Assembly: GCF_004006395.2 (NCBI RefSeq)
Contig: NZ_CP029758.2
Coordinates: 806,001 to 870,000 of the forward strand
Source: Clostridium sp. AWRP
Lineage (GTDB): Bacteria; Bacillota; Clostridia; Clostridiales; Clostridiaceae
DNA: 64,000 nucleotides
Direction: 5' to 3'
Shown: positions 52,206 through 61,787 of the stretch, piece by piece
Layout of the letters: every line of letters starts with the position of its first letter
Position numbering within the stretch: the stretch's first letter is position 1
Made by a program: the position numbers and the translations under genes
The notes under the pieces: model-generated
Told to the model about the DNA's origin: nothing
What the model saw: the letters and a program-made list of their open reading frames with translations, nothing else
Database searches by the model: none

Positions 52206-54311
52206 TTGAAAAAACTATCATTAAAAAAGGTTTTTTTACAAGAAAAAGTTAATAAAATAATTGTTTTTATGATAAGTTTTATATTTATTTATTCGCTACT
52301 TGTAACTGGACTAACGACAAAAAAATATAACTTGAAGGAAGGAGATATTGCCAAAGTCGATATAAAAGCACCAAGGGAAGTTAAGGATGAATTATCCACA
52401 GAAACGCGCATTCGACAGGCAGAGGATTCTGTACCAATTCAATACAATAAAAAACCTGAAGTGAAAACTGGAGTTATCAGTAAATTAAATAGTTTTTTTT
52501 CTAAAATAGATCAGGTAAATAGCTCACAATTGGAAGAAAAGGATAAAATACAAAAATTAAAAAGTGCAGATAATATAGGATTAGCAGATGATGATTATCA
52601 GGATATAATAAAGTTGAATAAAGATGAATTAAAACAGCTTCAGGATTTTTTGCAAAAATCTCTCTCAGATATGTATGATAACAATAATATAAGTGACAAT
52701 ACGCAAAGGGATAATAGAGAAGATATAAAAAAGGCTCAGGAAATTATATTGCTGAAAGTCAGTACCTCTAATAGTTTGTCAAAAAATTTAAAGGACATAG
52801 CTACTAAAATAGGATATTCTCAAATTTCACCAAATTTCTTTTATGATAAAGATAAAACAGAAGAACTTAGAAAAGAAGCTGTAAAAAAAGTCTCACCAGT
52901 TATAATAAAAAAGGATCAAATTATAGTAAAAGAAGGCGAACCTGTAACAAAATATCAAATAGAAGTATTAAGAGACTTAGGACTTCTAAATAATAGTTCA
53001 CATTTTCAATGGCACATTTATATTTCATTAGGTGTACTGATTCTTTTAGTATTGGTATTGGAATGGACATATTTTTTCATATATTGTCCTAAAATATATA
53101 ATGACTTAAAAATGCTTATAATGGTTAATATATTGAGTTTATTAGCTATATTGATGGCTAGAACCATTGGTATAATTTCTACGTTCTTAATACCACTTAC
53201 ATTTGTACCTATGATAGTGTCACTTCTTGTTGGAAAAAAAGTTTCACTAGTAATAAGTACTATTAATTGTGTTTTAATAAGTGTGGCTGTACAATTTAGT
53301 CTGGATATAACAGTGTTAGCTGTGGTAAATGCTGTAGTAGGAGCTATTATCCTTAAAAAGATGCAGCAGAGAATGGATATATTATTTTCATGTTTATATA
53401 TGACAGTTATAAATGTTATACTTACTTTTTCAATGGGATTTTTAATTAGTGATAATATGGTAGACGTAGTTGAAAAGGCAATATATATTGGAATTTCAAC
53501 TATAATTTCTGGAATTTTAGTTATAGGTTTTTTGCCTCTTTTTGAAGGAGTATTTAATATAGTTACAACTATAAAACTTTTAGAACTATCTAATCCTAAT
53601 AATCCACTTCTAAAGAGGTTGCTCATGGAGGCACCGGGAAGTTATCATCATAGTCTACTAGTTGGAAATTTAGCAGAAGTAGCAGCAGAAGAAGTAGGTG
53701 GAAATCCACTTTTAGCCAGAGTAGCGGCTTATTATCATGATATAGGTAAAATAAGAAGACCTTATTTTTTCAAAGAAAACCAACTGGGAAAAGATAATCC
53801 TCATAACAAGTTAACTCCTAGCTTAAGTGCTTTAATAATAATATCTCATGTTAAAGACGGAATTGAAATGGCTGGGGAGTATAAGCTTCCTAAAATAATA
53901 ATAGATGCGATACAGCAGCATCACGGCACATCACTTGTAAAATATTTTTATGTTACTATGAAAAATTCAAGTGAAAAACCAGAGAACGTGAAAGAGGATG
54001 ATTTTAGATACCCAGGGCCAATACCTGAGACTAAAGAATCAGGTATAATAATGTTAGCAGATGGTGTAGAAGCCGCTGTAAGATCAATAAATGATCCAAC
54101 TGAGGATAAAATTGAGAAAATGGTAGATAACATAATTAAAGACAGATTAGATGAAGGACAGCTTAATAATTGTGAGCTTACTTTAAAAGATATAGGAAAA
54201 ATAGAAGTTGCATTTATAAAAGCGTTAAAGGGAATATATCACCATAGAATAGAATATCCTGAGGATAAATTTTCTCAAAAATCTATCAATCAATTAAAAA
54301 GTTCTACTTAA
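52206..54311 (+). CDS. HD-domain phosphohydrolase YqfF/PgpH (7TM-HD family)
   Basis: The protein has 701 residues from a TTG after GGGTGAGC. An N-terminal TM (about 17-36), a large extracytoplasmic 7TMR-HDED domain (about 40-265) and seven TM helices (about 275-470) precede the cytoplasmic HD domain. That domain has GSYHHSLLVGNLAEVA and YYHDIGKIRRP, with H-D metal ligands. Listeria PgpH, the named relative, degrades cyclic di-AMP. That activity is likely here, but inferred. It sits upstream of ybeY in the usual order. Confidence 0.93.
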   Translation: MKKLSLKKVFLQEKVNKIIVFMISFIFIYSLLVTGLTTKKYNLKEGDIAKVDIKAPREVKDELSTETRIRQAEDSVPIQYNKKPEVKTGVISKLNSFFSKIDQVNSSQLEEKDKIQKLKSADNIGLADDDYQDIIKLNKDELKQLQDFLQKSLSDMYDNNNISDNTQRDNREDIKKAQEIILLKVSTSNSLSKNLKDIATKIGYSQISPNFFYDKDKTEELRKEAVKKVSPVIIKKDQIIVKEGEPVTKYQIEVLRDLGLLNNSSHFQWHIYISLGVLILLVLVLEWTYFFIYCPKIYNDLKMLIMVNILSLLAILMARTIGIISTFLIPLTFVPMIVSLLVGKKVSLVISTINCVLISVAVQFSLDITVLAVVNAVVGAIILKKMQQRMDILFSCLYMTVINVILTFSMGFLISDNMVDVVEKAIYIGISTIISGILVIGFLPLFEGVFNIVTTIKLLELSNPNNPLLKRLLMEAPGSYHHSLLVGNLAEVAAEEVGGNPLLARVAAYYHDIGKIRRPYFFKENQLGKDNPHNKLTPSLSALIIISHVKDGIEMAGEYKLPKIIIDAIQQHHGTSLVKYFYVTMKNSSEKPENVKEDDFRYPGPIPETKESGIIMLADGVEAAVRSINDPTEDKIEKMVDNIIKDRLDEGQLNNCELTLKDIGKIEVAFIKALKGIYHHRIEYPEDKFSQKSINQLKSST

Positions 54312-54323
54312 AGTAGAACTTTT
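54297..54323 (+). terminator. Hairpin overlapping the yqfF stop codon
   Basis: AAAAGTTCTAC (54297-54307) and GTAGAACTTTT (54313-54323) form a perfect 11-bp stem with a 5-nt loop. It probably attenuates transcription between yqfF and ybeY. Confidence 0.65.
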
Positions 54324-54348
54324 GCATACTAAATTTGGAGGAACATAA

Positions 54349-54843
54349 ATGATTTTTATAGATAATAGACAAAATAAAATAGAAGTAACACAGGAGTTAG
54401 AAGAAAATATAAAAGGTGTAATACAATGTGCTTTAAAAGAAGAGAATGTAAATATTCCTTGTGAAATAAGTGTTATTTTTATAGATAATGAAGAGATAAA
54501 AAATATAAATAGGGAGAATAGAAACATAGATAAGGTAACTGATGTATTATCTTTTCCAATGTTAGAGTATCCAGAAGGCAGCGTATTTAAACAAGTATAT
54601 GAAAATTATGAATTTGAAGAAAGCGATATGGATGATGGAAATTTAGTATTAGGTGATATAGCACTTTCTCTTGAAAAAGCAGAAGAACAGGCTCAGGAAT
54701 TTGGGCATTCATTTTTAAGGGAAGCTTGTTATTTAACAGTACATTCAGTACTTCACCTTTTAGGATATGATCATATGGAAGAAAATGATAAAAAGATTAT
54801 GAGGCAGAGGGAAGAGAAAATTTTAAGCGGAGTTAAACTGTAA
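54349..54843 (+). CDS. ybeY: Endoribonuclease YbeY (rRNA maturation factor)
   Basis: The 164-residue protein has the UPF0054 motif HSVLHLLGYDHM (three zinc His) near the C-terminus, with NRENRNIDKVTDVLSFPM and GDIALSLEKA before it. It is a metal-dependent RNase used in 16S rRNA 3' maturation and 70S quality control. The ATG follows TTGGAGGAAC. It is adjacent to dgkA and era, as in most Firmicutes. Confidence 0.96.
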   Translation: MIFIDNRQNKIEVTQELEENIKGVIQCALKEENVNIPCEISVIFIDNEEIKNINRENRNIDKVTDVLSFPMLEYPEGSVFKQVYENYEFEESDMDDGNLVLGDIALSLEKAEEQAQEFGHSFLREACYLTVHSVLHLLGYDHMEENDKKIMRQREEKILSGVKL

Positions 54844-54884
54844 TAATCTATATAAGTTAAAATTATATAAAATGGGGAATAGAA

Positions 54885-55583
54885 ATGAAGGTTAAAAAGC
54901 TATTGGATAGTTTTAACTATGCTATTGAAGGTATAATATATTCTGTAAGAACTCAGAGAAATATGAAAATACATATGATAGCAGCTCTTTTAGTATTAGT
55001 TATATGCTTTATTTATGATTTAAGCAAAATGGAGATATTAGCCGTAATAATAACTATAAGTATTGTTATTATTACGGAACTTTTTAATACAGCTGTAGAA
55101 TCTGCTATAGATGCTACTATAAACTACTATCATCCACTTGCTAAAATTGCTAAAAATGTGGCTGCTGGTGGAGTACTAATGGCTGCTGCAAATGCTGTTG
55201 TGGTAGGATATATAATATTTTGGGATAAACTAAAGTATATTAATTTTATAGTCATGAGAAAGGTAAAAAGCACAAATCCTTATGTAATATTTATAATACT
55301 CGTAATTGTATTTATAACTACAATAATTATAAAGGCAATTTTTGGCGAAGGAACTCCATTAAAAGGAGGAATGCCAAGTGGTCATAGTACCATAGCTTTT
55401 TCTATAGCTACTACTATAGCACTTATATCAGAGCAATTAGCCGTGGTAATATTAAGTTATCTTTTGGCATTTATAGTGGCGCAAAGCAGGGTGGATTCAG
55501 ATACTCATTCAGTTATAGAAGTAGTTTGTGGAGGAGCATTTGGTGTTTTAATAACTGTATTTCTTTTTAGAGTATTTGGTTAA
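54885..55583 (+). CDS. Fused undecaprenol/diacylglycerol kinase (DgkA) and PAP2 phosphatase
   Basis: The protein has 232 residues. The N-terminal half (about 1-120) is a DgkA-type kinase with ITELFNTAVESAIDATIN (63-80) and HPLAKIAKNVAAGGVLMAAA. The C-terminal half (about 130-232) is a PAP2 phosphatase with PSGHS at 164-168 and SR-x5-H-x3-E at 201-212; the usual last Asp is Glu. The PAP2 K-x6-RP motif is not obvious. Fusion puts a lipid kinase and lipid phosphatase of the undecaprenyl cycle in one membrane protein. It occupies the normal dgkA position before era. Confidence 0.9.
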   Translation: MKVKKLLDSFNYAIEGIIYSVRTQRNMKIHMIAALLVLVICFIYDLSKMEILAVIITISIVIITELFNTAVESAIDATINYYHPLAKIAKNVAAGGVLMAAANAVVVGYIIFWDKLKYINFIVMRKVKSTNPYVIFIILVIVFITTIIIKAIFGEGTPLKGGMPSGHSTIAFSIATTIALISEQLAVVILSYLLAFIVAQSRVDSDTHSVIEVVCGGAFGVLITVFLFRVFG

Positions 55584-55780
55584 AATGAGAATTTAAATAT
55601 TATATTTATATGTTTTTTAGGGGAATAATATGAATTATGTAGACAAGTAATTTTAGAATTTTCATTAGAAATATGGAAAGTATACTATTTAAGAAATATG
55701 AAAATTTGCATTATAGAAATATAGAAAAAATTTTAGTAGAAACTTTTACAAAAAAGATTTAGAAAATAAGGAGAAAATTT

Positions 55781-56662
55781 ATGTTTAAATCAGGATTTAT
55801 TACAATAATAGGAAGACCTAATGTGGGAAAATCAACGCTTTTGAATAATATAATGGGGGAAAAGTTGTCTATTGTATCTTGTAGACCTCAGACTACTAGA
55901 AACAGTATACAGACTATTCTAACAGAGGATGATTTTCAGTTGGTTTTTGTAGACACACCAGGTATACATAAGCCCAAACATAAGCTTGGGGACTATATGG
56001 TTAAAGCTGCTGAAGATTCCATCAAAGATGTAGATTTGGTGCTTTTTTTAACTACTCCTGAATTAGAGACAGGCAAAGGGGATTTGTATATTTTAGAAGA
56101 ACTTAAAAAATGTAACGTACCTGTGTTTTTAGTTTTAAATAAAATAGATGAAAATCCAGAACAGAGAGTGGCAGAAACTTTAAAAAATTATTCAGCTATA
56201 TTTGATTTTGCCGAGGTAATACCTATATCTGCATTGAAGAAAAAGAATGTGGAAGAATTAATAGAACTTATGGTAAAGTATATGCCTGAAGGACCTAAAT
56301 ATTATCCGGATGATATGATTACGGATAAACAGGAAAAGTTTATAGTGTCTGAGATAATTAGGGAAAAGGCACTTAGGCTTCTTTCAAAAGAAGTTCCACA
56401 TGGAATAGCAGTAGAGATAGACTCAATGAAAAAAGACTCAAAGGAAATTTACAATATAGAAGCTACATTACTCTGTGAAAAAGATTCCCATAAGGGTATA
56501 ATTATAGGTAAAAATGGTGCTATGTTGAAGAAAATTTCAACTTATGCGAGGAAAGATATTGAAAAATTTTTAGATACTAGGGTCTATTTAAAGGTATGGG
56601 TTAAAGTTAAGAAAGAATGGAGAGATAGTGATAGATTGTTAAAAGAATTAGGATATAAATAG
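55781..56662 (+). CDS. era: GTPase Era
   Basis: The 293-residue protein has G1 GRPNVGKSTLLN (residues 10-21), G3 DTPG, G4 NKID, and a C-terminal KH domain with IIGKNGAMLKKISTYARKDIEK, which binds the 3' end of 16S rRNA. It is an essential 30S assembly GTPase. AAGGAGA precedes the ATG. The 197 bp before it (55584-55780) are AT-rich and show no gene; cdd, often found here in relatives, is absent. Confidence 0.97.
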   Translation: MFKSGFITIIGRPNVGKSTLLNNIMGEKLSIVSCRPQTTRNSIQTILTEDDFQLVFVDTPGIHKPKHKLGDYMVKAAEDSIKDVDLVLFLTTPELETGKGDLYILEELKKCNVPVFLVLNKIDENPEQRVAETLKNYSAIFDFAEVIPISALKKKNVEELIELMVKYMPEGPKYYPDDMITDKQEKFIVSEIIREKALRLLSKEVPHGIAVEIDSMKKDSKEIYNIEATLLCEKDSHKGIIIGKNGAMLKKISTYARKDIEKFLDTRVYLKVWVKVKKEWRDSDRLLKELGYK

Positions 56663-56709
56663 TATGGGAATTTATTTTAAAATAAGGACATAATATAATT
56701 AGAACTGTA

Positions 56710-57483
56710 GTGGGGGATGATTTTCTGAACATATTCAAAACTAGAGCTGTCATAATTAAAACTCAAGATATAAAAGAGTCAGATAAACTGGTATGGCTTT
56801 TTACTGAAAAATTAGGCAAAATAGCAACTATAGCTAGAGGATCAAAAAGTAGTAAAAACTCTCTATTTTCTACTACACTTCAGTTTTGTTATGGAGATTA
56901 CGTAGTCTATAAAGGTAAGAACTTGTATGTAATAAATGAAAGTAGTTTAATAGATTCATTTCAAGATTTATTAAATGATTTAAATGATTTAACTTATGCT
57001 TCTTATTTTTGTGAACTTACGGATATAGCAATGAATGACGGTGAAACTAGCAGTGAATTATTTAGATATCTGGTTACTTCTTTTTATCTTGTAAGAAGTC
57101 ATGGAGTTGATGTAGAAACTTTAGCCAGAGCATTTGAACTAAAAATTTTACAGATTACAGGATATGGTCTTAATTTTGACTATTGTGCTCTATGTAGGAA
57201 GAAAATTGCATCTTTTGATTATTTAAATCTTCAGTATTTGGGCGGTGTCTGCAGTGAATGTGAAAAAATAAATGGTATACCTATAAAATATGCTACTTCG
57301 AGTGCCCTCAAATATTTGTCTAAAATTCCTTTAGAAAATGTATATAAGGTTGTATTATCAGAAGATGTAAAAAAGGAACTATATAAAATTTTAACATTAA
57401 TTATTTCTCAAAACTATTTTAGAAAACCTAAAAGTTTAGACGTTTTGAATTGCCTTCAAAGTTTTGAAAAAAATAAAAATTGA
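56710..57483 (+). CDS. recO: DNA repair protein RecO
   Basis: The protein has about 252-257 residues. The N-terminal OB fold begins NIFKTRAVIIKTQDIKESDK, followed by a helical domain and a zinc finger CALCRKK ... CSEC. RecO loads RecA with RecF/RecR. The start is unclear. GTG at 56710 has no site of its own, while a CTG at 56725 lies 8 bp after GGGGG and would give MNIFKT, the family-like N-terminus. It follows era by 47 bp. Confidence 0.93.
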   Translation: MGDDFLNIFKTRAVIIKTQDIKESDKLVWLFTEKLGKIATIARGSKSSKNSLFSTTLQFCYGDYVVYKGKNLYVINESSLIDSFQDLLNDLNDLTYASYFCELTDIAMNDGETSSELFRYLVTSFYLVRSHGVDVETLARAFELKILQITGYGLNFDYCALCRKKIASFDYLNLQYLGGVCSECEKINGIPIKYATSSALKYLSKIPLENVYKVVLSEDVKKELYKILTLIISQNYFRKPKSLDVLNCLQSFEKNKN

Positions 57484-57498
57484 AAAGGAGAGAAAATT

Positions 57499-58104
57499 AT
57501 GAGTGAAATAACATTAGAAAAAATTGATATTATAAGAGAGAGAACTGGGGTAACTTACGCCGAAGCAAAGGAAGCTTTAGAAAATTGTGAAGGAAATGTA
57601 GTTGATGCACTTATATATATAGAAGAAACTGAAAAATCAAATAAAGATAGTATGTATACTACAAAAGACGAATTTCTTGATTGGTTAAAAGATTTGGTTA
57701 GAAAGGGAAATGTAACTAGGATAAAAATAAGAAGAGAGGATAGAACTGTACTTGATATTCCAGTAAATGCAGGTATTGCAGCTACATTAACAGCACTTGT
57801 ATGGCCTCCACTTATAGCTATAGGAATATTGACTGCTGTGTTTACAAAACTCAGCATAGAAATAATAAAAGATGATGGAAGTGTAGAAGTAGTAGATAAA
57901 ATAATAAAAAGTGGAGTAAAGAGCACTGTAGATGATGTAAAAGATAAAGTTTTTAATGCAGCATCTTCTGTAAAAGATAAATTTACTAATAAAAACGAGG
58001 ATGAAGATAAAAACACATACAAGTATACTGTAAAATTTGATGACATTGATGAGGATGAAAAAGGATATGGAGAAAATGAGGAAAAAAGTAATGATAAACA
58101 ATAA
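57499..58104 (+). CDS. UBA-like / DUF4342 domain protein
   Basis: The 201-residue protein has an N-terminal UBA-like domain (ERTGVTYAEAKEALENCEGNV, about 13-33) as in EF-Ts-type helical bundles. A DUF4342 region follows (LDWLKDLVRKGNVTRIKIRR) with a hydrophobic hairpin (AATLTALVWPPLIAIGILTA, about 93-112), then a charged coiled C-terminus. Relatives are common in clostridia, and function is unknown. It lies 15 bp after recO with AAGGAGAG, so it is in the same operon. Confidence 0.8.
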   Translation: MSEITLEKIDIIRERTGVTYAEAKEALENCEGNVVDALIYIEETEKSNKDSMYTTKDEFLDWLKDLVRKGNVTRIKIRREDRTVLDIPVNAGIAATLTALVWPPLIAIGILTAVFTKLSIEIIKDDGSVEVVDKIIKSGVKSTVDDVKDKVFNAASSVKDKFTNKNEDEDKNTYKYTVKFDDIDEDEKGYGENEEKSNDKQ

Positions 58105-58219
58105 ATTTTATTATTAAGTTGTATTTAAAAGATATTTTGTGTTCAACTCATATACAATTTAAAATATATTGACAATTTTGAATAAAACAAAGAAGAGTAT
58201 ATTATTAATTTGTATATAT

Positions 58220-58229
58220 GTGGTATAAT
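58220..58229 (+). promoter_or_regulatory. Extended -10 promoter upstream of ccpN
   Basis: TGTGGTATAAT has TATAAT at 58224-58229 with a TG one base upstream, 83 bp before the GTG start. A small inverted repeat ACAGT / ACTGT (58242-58256) lies between and may be an operator. A TTGACA at 58169 has no matching -10 at normal spacing. Confidence 0.5.
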
Positions 58230-58311
58230 AGCTTTAAGAATACAGTTATGGACTGTAAATTCCTCTTAGTAAATATTTTTACAATTAATTGGTTTACTAT
58301 GAAGAGAGAGG

Positions 58312-58956
58312 GTGGACATCATAAAATTATCACCAAGGCAAGAAAAAATAATAGAATTAGTAAAAGAACATGCACCAATAACAAGTGAACAGCTTGCGTC
58401 TAAGTTGAATGTCACAAGGGCAGCTTTAAGACCTGATTTAGCTATACTTACAATGACAGGCATATTAGAGGCAAAACCAAAGGTTGGATATATATATTCT
58501 CAAAAACCTTCTTACAGTTTATTATATGATTATATAATGGAGATAAAAGTAAAAGATATAATGTCAAAACCAGTAATGGTAGATGAAAATACTACTGTGT
58601 ATGATGCAATACTATACTTGTTTTTAAATGATGTAGGAACTTTATTTATAGAAAACAATGGTGTTTTAATAGGAGCTGTTTCTAGAAAAGATTTTATAAA
58701 AATAGCTATGGGCAGTACAGATATGCACAAAATACCTGTAGGTGTAATAATGACAAGAATGCCCAATATAGTATGTGTGCAGAAGGATGATCCTGCATAT
58801 TTAGCAGCTCAAAAAATAATGGAGCATGAAGTAGATAGTCTTCCAGTAGTAGAAAAATCTTATGATAAATCTAAAAACGAAACATTTAAAATTATAGGAA
58901 AAGTATCCAAAACCAACATAACAAGACTTTTTGTAAAGATAGGAGAAAGTAAATAA
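58312..58956 (+). CDS. ccpN: Transcriptional repressor CcpN-like (HTH + CBS pair)
   Basis: The protein has 214 residues from a GTG. The N-terminal HTH is SPRQEKIIELVKEHAPITSE, then LNVTRAALRPDLAILTMTG, very close to B. subtilis CcpN. Two CBS domains follow (about 75-205; IMSKPVMVDENTTVYDAI and AVSRKDFIKIAMG). CcpN represses gluconeogenic genes in response to nucleotide state. Here it stands 67 bp upstream of ppdK, whose product also sets the glycolysis/gluconeogenesis balance. The start has an AGAGAGG site directly touching the GTG, an odd arrangement. Confidence 0.9.
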   Translation: MDIIKLSPRQEKIIELVKEHAPITSEQLASKLNVTRAALRPDLAILTMTGILEAKPKVGYIYSQKPSYSLLYDYIMEIKVKDIMSKPVMVDENTTVYDAILYLFLNDVGTLFIENNGVLIGAVSRKDFIKIAMGSTDMHKIPVGVIMTRMPNIVCVQKDDPAYLAAQKIMEHEVDSLPVVEKSYDKSKNETFKIIGKVSKTNITRLFVKIGESK

Positions 58957-59023
58957 ACCGATTATTCAGGTAAATCCTGTTAATATACAAAAATGTTAAA
59001 AACTTTATAAGGGAGATGTTTGT

Positions 59024-61657
59024 ATGAATGCTAAGAAATACGTTTATCTTTTCAATGAAGGAAATGCTGGCATGAGAAATTTACTTGGAGGCAAGGGAGC
59101 TAATCTTGCAGAAATGACCAATCTTGGTATACCTGTTCCTGGGGGATTTACTATATCCACAGAAGCATGTACCAAATATTATGAAGATGGTAAATCTATA
59201 TCACAGCAAGTTATAGATCAAATTTATGATGCACTTAAAAATGTGGAAGAGACAACAGGAAAAAAATTTGGAAGTATAGATAATCCACTGTTAGTTTCAG
59301 TAAGGTCAGGAGCCAGAGTTTCTATGCCAGGAATGATGGATACTATATTAAATTTGGGATTAAATGATGATACTGTAATAAGACTTAAAAAGCTGACAGG
59401 AAATGAAAGATTTGCGTATGATTCTTATAGAAGGTTTATTCAAATGTTTTCAGATGTAGTTATGGGAATTGAAAAGAGAGAATTTGAAGATGTACTGGAT
59501 GATGTAAAAAATGCTAAAGGTGTAAAATACGATACAGATTTAGATGCATCAGATTTAAAGAATATAATTCAGAAATTTAAGGATATTTATAAAAAAGAAG
59601 TAAATGAAGACTTTCCTCAAGATCCTAAGGAACAATTAATTCAGTCAGTTACTGCAGTGTTCAGATCTTGGGAAAATCCTAGAGCAATAATTTATAGAAG
59701 GCTAAATGATATATCAGGTGATTGGGGAACTGCAGTAAATGTTCAATCAATGGTATTTGGAAATATGGGAGAGACTTCAGGAACAGGAGTTGCATTTACT
59801 AGAAATCCATCTACAGGAGAAAAGTCCATATTTGGTGAATATCTCATAAATGCTCAAGGAGAGGATGTAGTTGCAGGAATAAGAACACCTCAACCTATAA
59901 CAAAGCTAAAAGAAGACCTTCCAGAGTGTTATTCTCAATTTATGAGTATAGCGAATAAACTTGAAAATCATTATAAAGATATGCAGGATATGGAGTTTAC
60001 TATAGAGCAGGGGAAATTATATTTCCTTCAGACAAGAAACGGTAAGAGAACAGCTCAAGCTGCACTTAGAATAGCAGTAAATATGGTAGATGAAGGTCTC
60101 ATCACTAAAGAAGAGGCTATACTTAAAGTTGAACCTAAACAGCTTGACACACTATTGCATCCAAACTTTGATAGTGATGAATTGAAACGGGCAACTGTGA
60201 TAGCAAATGGACTCCCTGCATCACCAGGAGCAGCTTGTGGTAAAATATATTTTACAGCAGATGATGCTAAGAAACATCATGATCAAGGTGAAAAGGTAAT
60301 ACTTGTAAGGCTAGAGACTTCCCCAGAAGACATAGAAGGAATGGCGGCTTCTGAAGGAATACTTACAGTTAGAGGAGGTATGACATCTCATGCAGCTGTT
60401 GTAGCAAGAGGTATGGGAACGTGCTGTGTAGCTGGATGTGGGGATCTTGTTGTAAGTGAAAAGGAAAAGCTTTTCAAAAGATTAGATAAGGTTTATAAAG
60501 AAGGGGATTACATATCTTTAGATGGAAGTACTGGAAATGTATATGGAGAGCCTATAAAGACTGTAGCACCAGAAATATCAGGAGATTTTGGAATCTTCAT
60601 GGGATGGGCTGATAGTATAAGGAAGTTGGGAGTTAGAACAAATGCAGATACACCAAGAGATGCAAATCAGGCTATTAGTTTTGGTGCCGAAGGAATAGGA
60701 CTTTGTCGAACAGAGCATATGTTCTTTGATGAAGATAGAATACCGGAAATGAGAGAAATGATAGTTTCAAAAACAGAAGATCAGAGGAGAAAGGCTTTAA
60801 ATAAATTACTACCAAGACAAAAGAAAGATTTTATTGGAATGTATGAGGCAATGGAAGGAAAACCTGTTACAATTAGATTTTTGGATCCACCACTTCATGA
60901 ATTTCTACCTACTGAAACTGATGATGTAGAGTCTTTAGCTAATGAAATGGGAGTAAGTTTTCAAGAGTTAAAAGATACTATAGATTCTCTACATGAATTT
61001 AATCCTATGATGGGACATAGAGGATGTAGGCTTACTGTTTCATATCCAGAAATAGCTGAAATGCAAACAAGGGCTATTATAGAAGCAGCTATAGATGTTA
61101 AGAAGAGAAAAGGGTATGATATAGTTCCAGAAATTATGATACCTCTTGTAGGAGAAATAAAAGAATTAAAATATGTTAAAGACGTAGTTGTAAGGGTAGC
61201 AGATGAAATAATACAAAAAGAGGGAATCAATTTAAAATATGAAGTAGGAACTATGATAGAAATTCCAAGAGCGGCTATTACAGCTGATGAAATAGCTAAA
61301 GAAGCTGAGTTCTTCTCATTTGGAACTAATGATTTAACTCAAATGACTTTTGGATTTTCAAGAGATGATGCAGGTAAATTTTTAAATGATTACTATGATA
61401 AAAAAGTATATGAGTTTGATCCATTCCAGAAGTTAGATCAAGTTGGAGTAGGAAAACTTGTAGAGACTGCTGTAAAATTAGGTAAAAAGACTAGACCTGA
61501 CATTCATCTTGGAATATGTGGAGAACATGGAGGAGATCCATCTTCTGTAGAATTTTTCCACAATGTAGGACTTGATTATGTATCTTGTTCACCATTTAGG
61601 GTACCTGTGGCAAGACTTGCTGCAGCTCAAGCTCAAATAAAAAATCCAAGAAAGTAA
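59024..61657 (+). CDS. ppdK: Pyruvate, phosphate dikinase
   Basis: The 877-residue protein is full-length. The N-terminal ATP-grasp domain begins MNAKKYVYLFNEG and includes GGKGANLAEM and SVRSGARVSMPGMMDT. The phosphohistidine domain has GGMTSHAAVVARGMG with His456, and the C-terminal PEP-binding TIM barrel has the catalytic Cys832 in GICGEHGGD. It interconverts pyruvate + ATP + Pi and PEP + AMP + PPi. GGGAGATG precedes the ATG. It is probably controlled by the adjacent CcpN-like repressor. Confidence 0.97.
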   Translation: MNAKKYVYLFNEGNAGMRNLLGGKGANLAEMTNLGIPVPGGFTISTEACTKYYEDGKSISQQVIDQIYDALKNVEETTGKKFGSIDNPLLVSVRSGARVSMPGMMDTILNLGLNDDTVIRLKKLTGNERFAYDSYRRFIQMFSDVVMGIEKREFEDVLDDVKNAKGVKYDTDLDASDLKNIIQKFKDIYKKEVNEDFPQDPKEQLIQSVTAVFRSWENPRAIIYRRLNDISGDWGTAVNVQSMVFGNMGETSGTGVAFTRNPSTGEKSIFGEYLINAQGEDVVAGIRTPQPITKLKEDLPECYSQFMSIANKLENHYKDMQDMEFTIEQGKLYFLQTRNGKRTAQAALRIAVNMVDEGLITKEEAILKVEPKQLDTLLHPNFDSDELKRATVIANGLPASPGAACGKIYFTADDAKKHHDQGEKVILVRLETSPEDIEGMAASEGILTVRGGMTSHAAVVARGMGTCCVAGCGDLVVSEKEKLFKRLDKVYKEGDYISLDGSTGNVYGEPIKTVAPEISGDFGIFMGWADSIRKLGVRTNADTPRDANQAISFGAEGIGLCRTEHMFFDEDRIPEMREMIVSKTEDQRRKALNKLLPRQKKDFIGMYEAMEGKPVTIRFLDPPLHEFLPTETDDVESLANEMGVSFQELKDTIDSLHEFNPMMGHRGCRLTVSYPEIAEMQTRAIIEAAIDVKKRKGYDIVPEIMIPLVGEIKELKYVKDVVVRVADEIIQKEGINLKYEVGTMIEIPRAAITADEIAKEAEFFSFGTNDLTQMTFGFSRDDAGKFLNDYYDKKVYEFDPFQKLDQVGVGKLVETAVKLGKKTRPDIHLGICGEHGGDPSSVEFFHNVGLDYVSCSPFRVPVARLAAAQAQIKNPRK

Positions 61658-61717
61658 TTAAAAGTATAGTAATAGCTTAAAAAACCTTATAAAATGGTAA
61701 TTGAAGCTATCTGTACT

Positions 61718-61769
61718 ATGGCATTGTAACTTAATCTCACCATTGATTTTAAGTACAATGCCATATTTT
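61718..61769. terminator. Terminator after ppdK
   Basis: ATGGCATTGTA (61718-61728) and TACAATGCCAT (61754-61764) pair perfectly across a 25-nt loop and are followed by ATTTTTG. It also faces the convergent gene ending at 61788. Confidence 0.82.
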
Positions 61770-61787
61770 TGTTAAAAATTAAAATTA

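Noticed and set aside
55584..55780. A cytidine deaminase or other gene before era
   Set aside because: The 197 bp contain only very short frames such as MNYVDK; no domain is visible.
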